From assembly GCA_964006375.1 (NCBI GenBank), contig OZ023262.1:88051654-88115653 (forward strand): 64,000 bases of DNA. The letters are read 5' to 3'. The stretch is from Tillus elongatus. Its lineage: Eukaryota > Arthropoda > Insecta > Coleoptera > Cleridae. The notes beneath the pieces are model-generated. The model worked only from the letters and a program-made list of their open reading frames with translations, had not been told where the DNA came from and did no database searches. The position numbers were made by a program, and so were the translations under genes. Below are positions 63,885-64,000 of the stretch, piece by piece (within the stretch, counting starts at the first letter, position 1; every line of letters starts with the position of its first letter).

Positions 63885-64000
63885 CGGGAGGCAGCAAGTG
63901 CATTAGAGTAGTGAATTTTCATTAGAATTGTACACTATTAGGAAGGTATCTTATTAAAAATAATTCTCTAAATTTAAATGGACCTTGGAGATCGATTTTA
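63885..64000 (-). repeat. CAG-TIR tip joined to core-module sequence
   Basis: AGGCAGCAAGTGCATTAGAG, then TGAATTTTCATTAGAATTGT, then ATGGACCTTGGAGATCGATT, the reverse of 47,290-47,410. It runs off the window end. Confidence 0.6.

Overview
This is a eukaryotic, AT-rich, intergenic window made almost entirely of repeats and dead transposable elements. I found no intact host gene. The element mix (jockey/CR1-like and RNase H-bearing LINEs, Penelope-like elements with GIY-YIG nuclease, mariner-like and piggyBac elements, tRNA-derived SINEs, a Ty3/gypsy remnant) suggests an arthropod, most likely an insect. That is an inference from element types; no marker gene fixes the species.

Layout. 0-10.6 kb: a LINE 3' fragment inside an older dispersed repeat, a composite (TA)n-bearing repeat, a decayed Ty3/gypsy element keeping a protease and integrase C-terminal region, and tRNA-Met-like SINE remnants. 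10.67-23.53 kb: the outstanding feature, a 12.9-kb near-perfect inverted duplication (giant palindrome). Its inner arms are about 5.2 and 4.7 kb around a 118-bp spacer. They carry mirrored copies of a roughly 218-bp tandem array, a CAGCTG-rich minisatellite, tRNA-like units and coding-looking fragments. A 2.17-kb mariner-like element sits in the left arm only, and the right arm keeps the empty site. 23.5-30.4 kb: unique-looking DNA, a dead piggyBac element and another composite repeat. 30.5-33.9 kb: a LINE fragment, then a Penelope-like element (PLE1) with a nested RNase H LINE marked by a 9-bp target duplication. 34.8-37.8 kb: a second mariner-like element with about 0.6-kb terminal inverted repeats, inserted in a (TA)n array. 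37.7-38.1 kb: a cruciform-forming inverted repeat alternating with (TA)n. 40.3-43.4 kb: CTGTCGGT-bearing repeats and a second Penelope-like element (PLE2) bounded on both sides by (TA)n. 44.5-52.6 kb: more (TA)n arrays, a palindromic MITE, a GC-richer insert between two (TA)n arrays, and an orphan 136-codon ORF. 54-58.4 kb: composite repeats and two RNase H LINE copies. 58.7-64 kb: hammerhead-like motifs, an internally deleted LINE with an endonuclease domain, and a SINE.

Two themes tie the window together. First, there are 25 long (TA)n arrays plus one short one. Several unrelated elements (PLE2, the second mariner-like element, the MITE at 44.7 kb, the left end of the giant palindrome) abut them directly, so (TA)n arrays seem to act as landing sites, seeds of expansion, or both. 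Second, short motifs resembling hammerhead ribozyme cores occur near the 3' ends of both Penelope-like elements and in dispersed repeats. Positions come from reading the printed sequence; edges of repeats are good to a few bases for sharp junctions and tens of bases for decayed ones.
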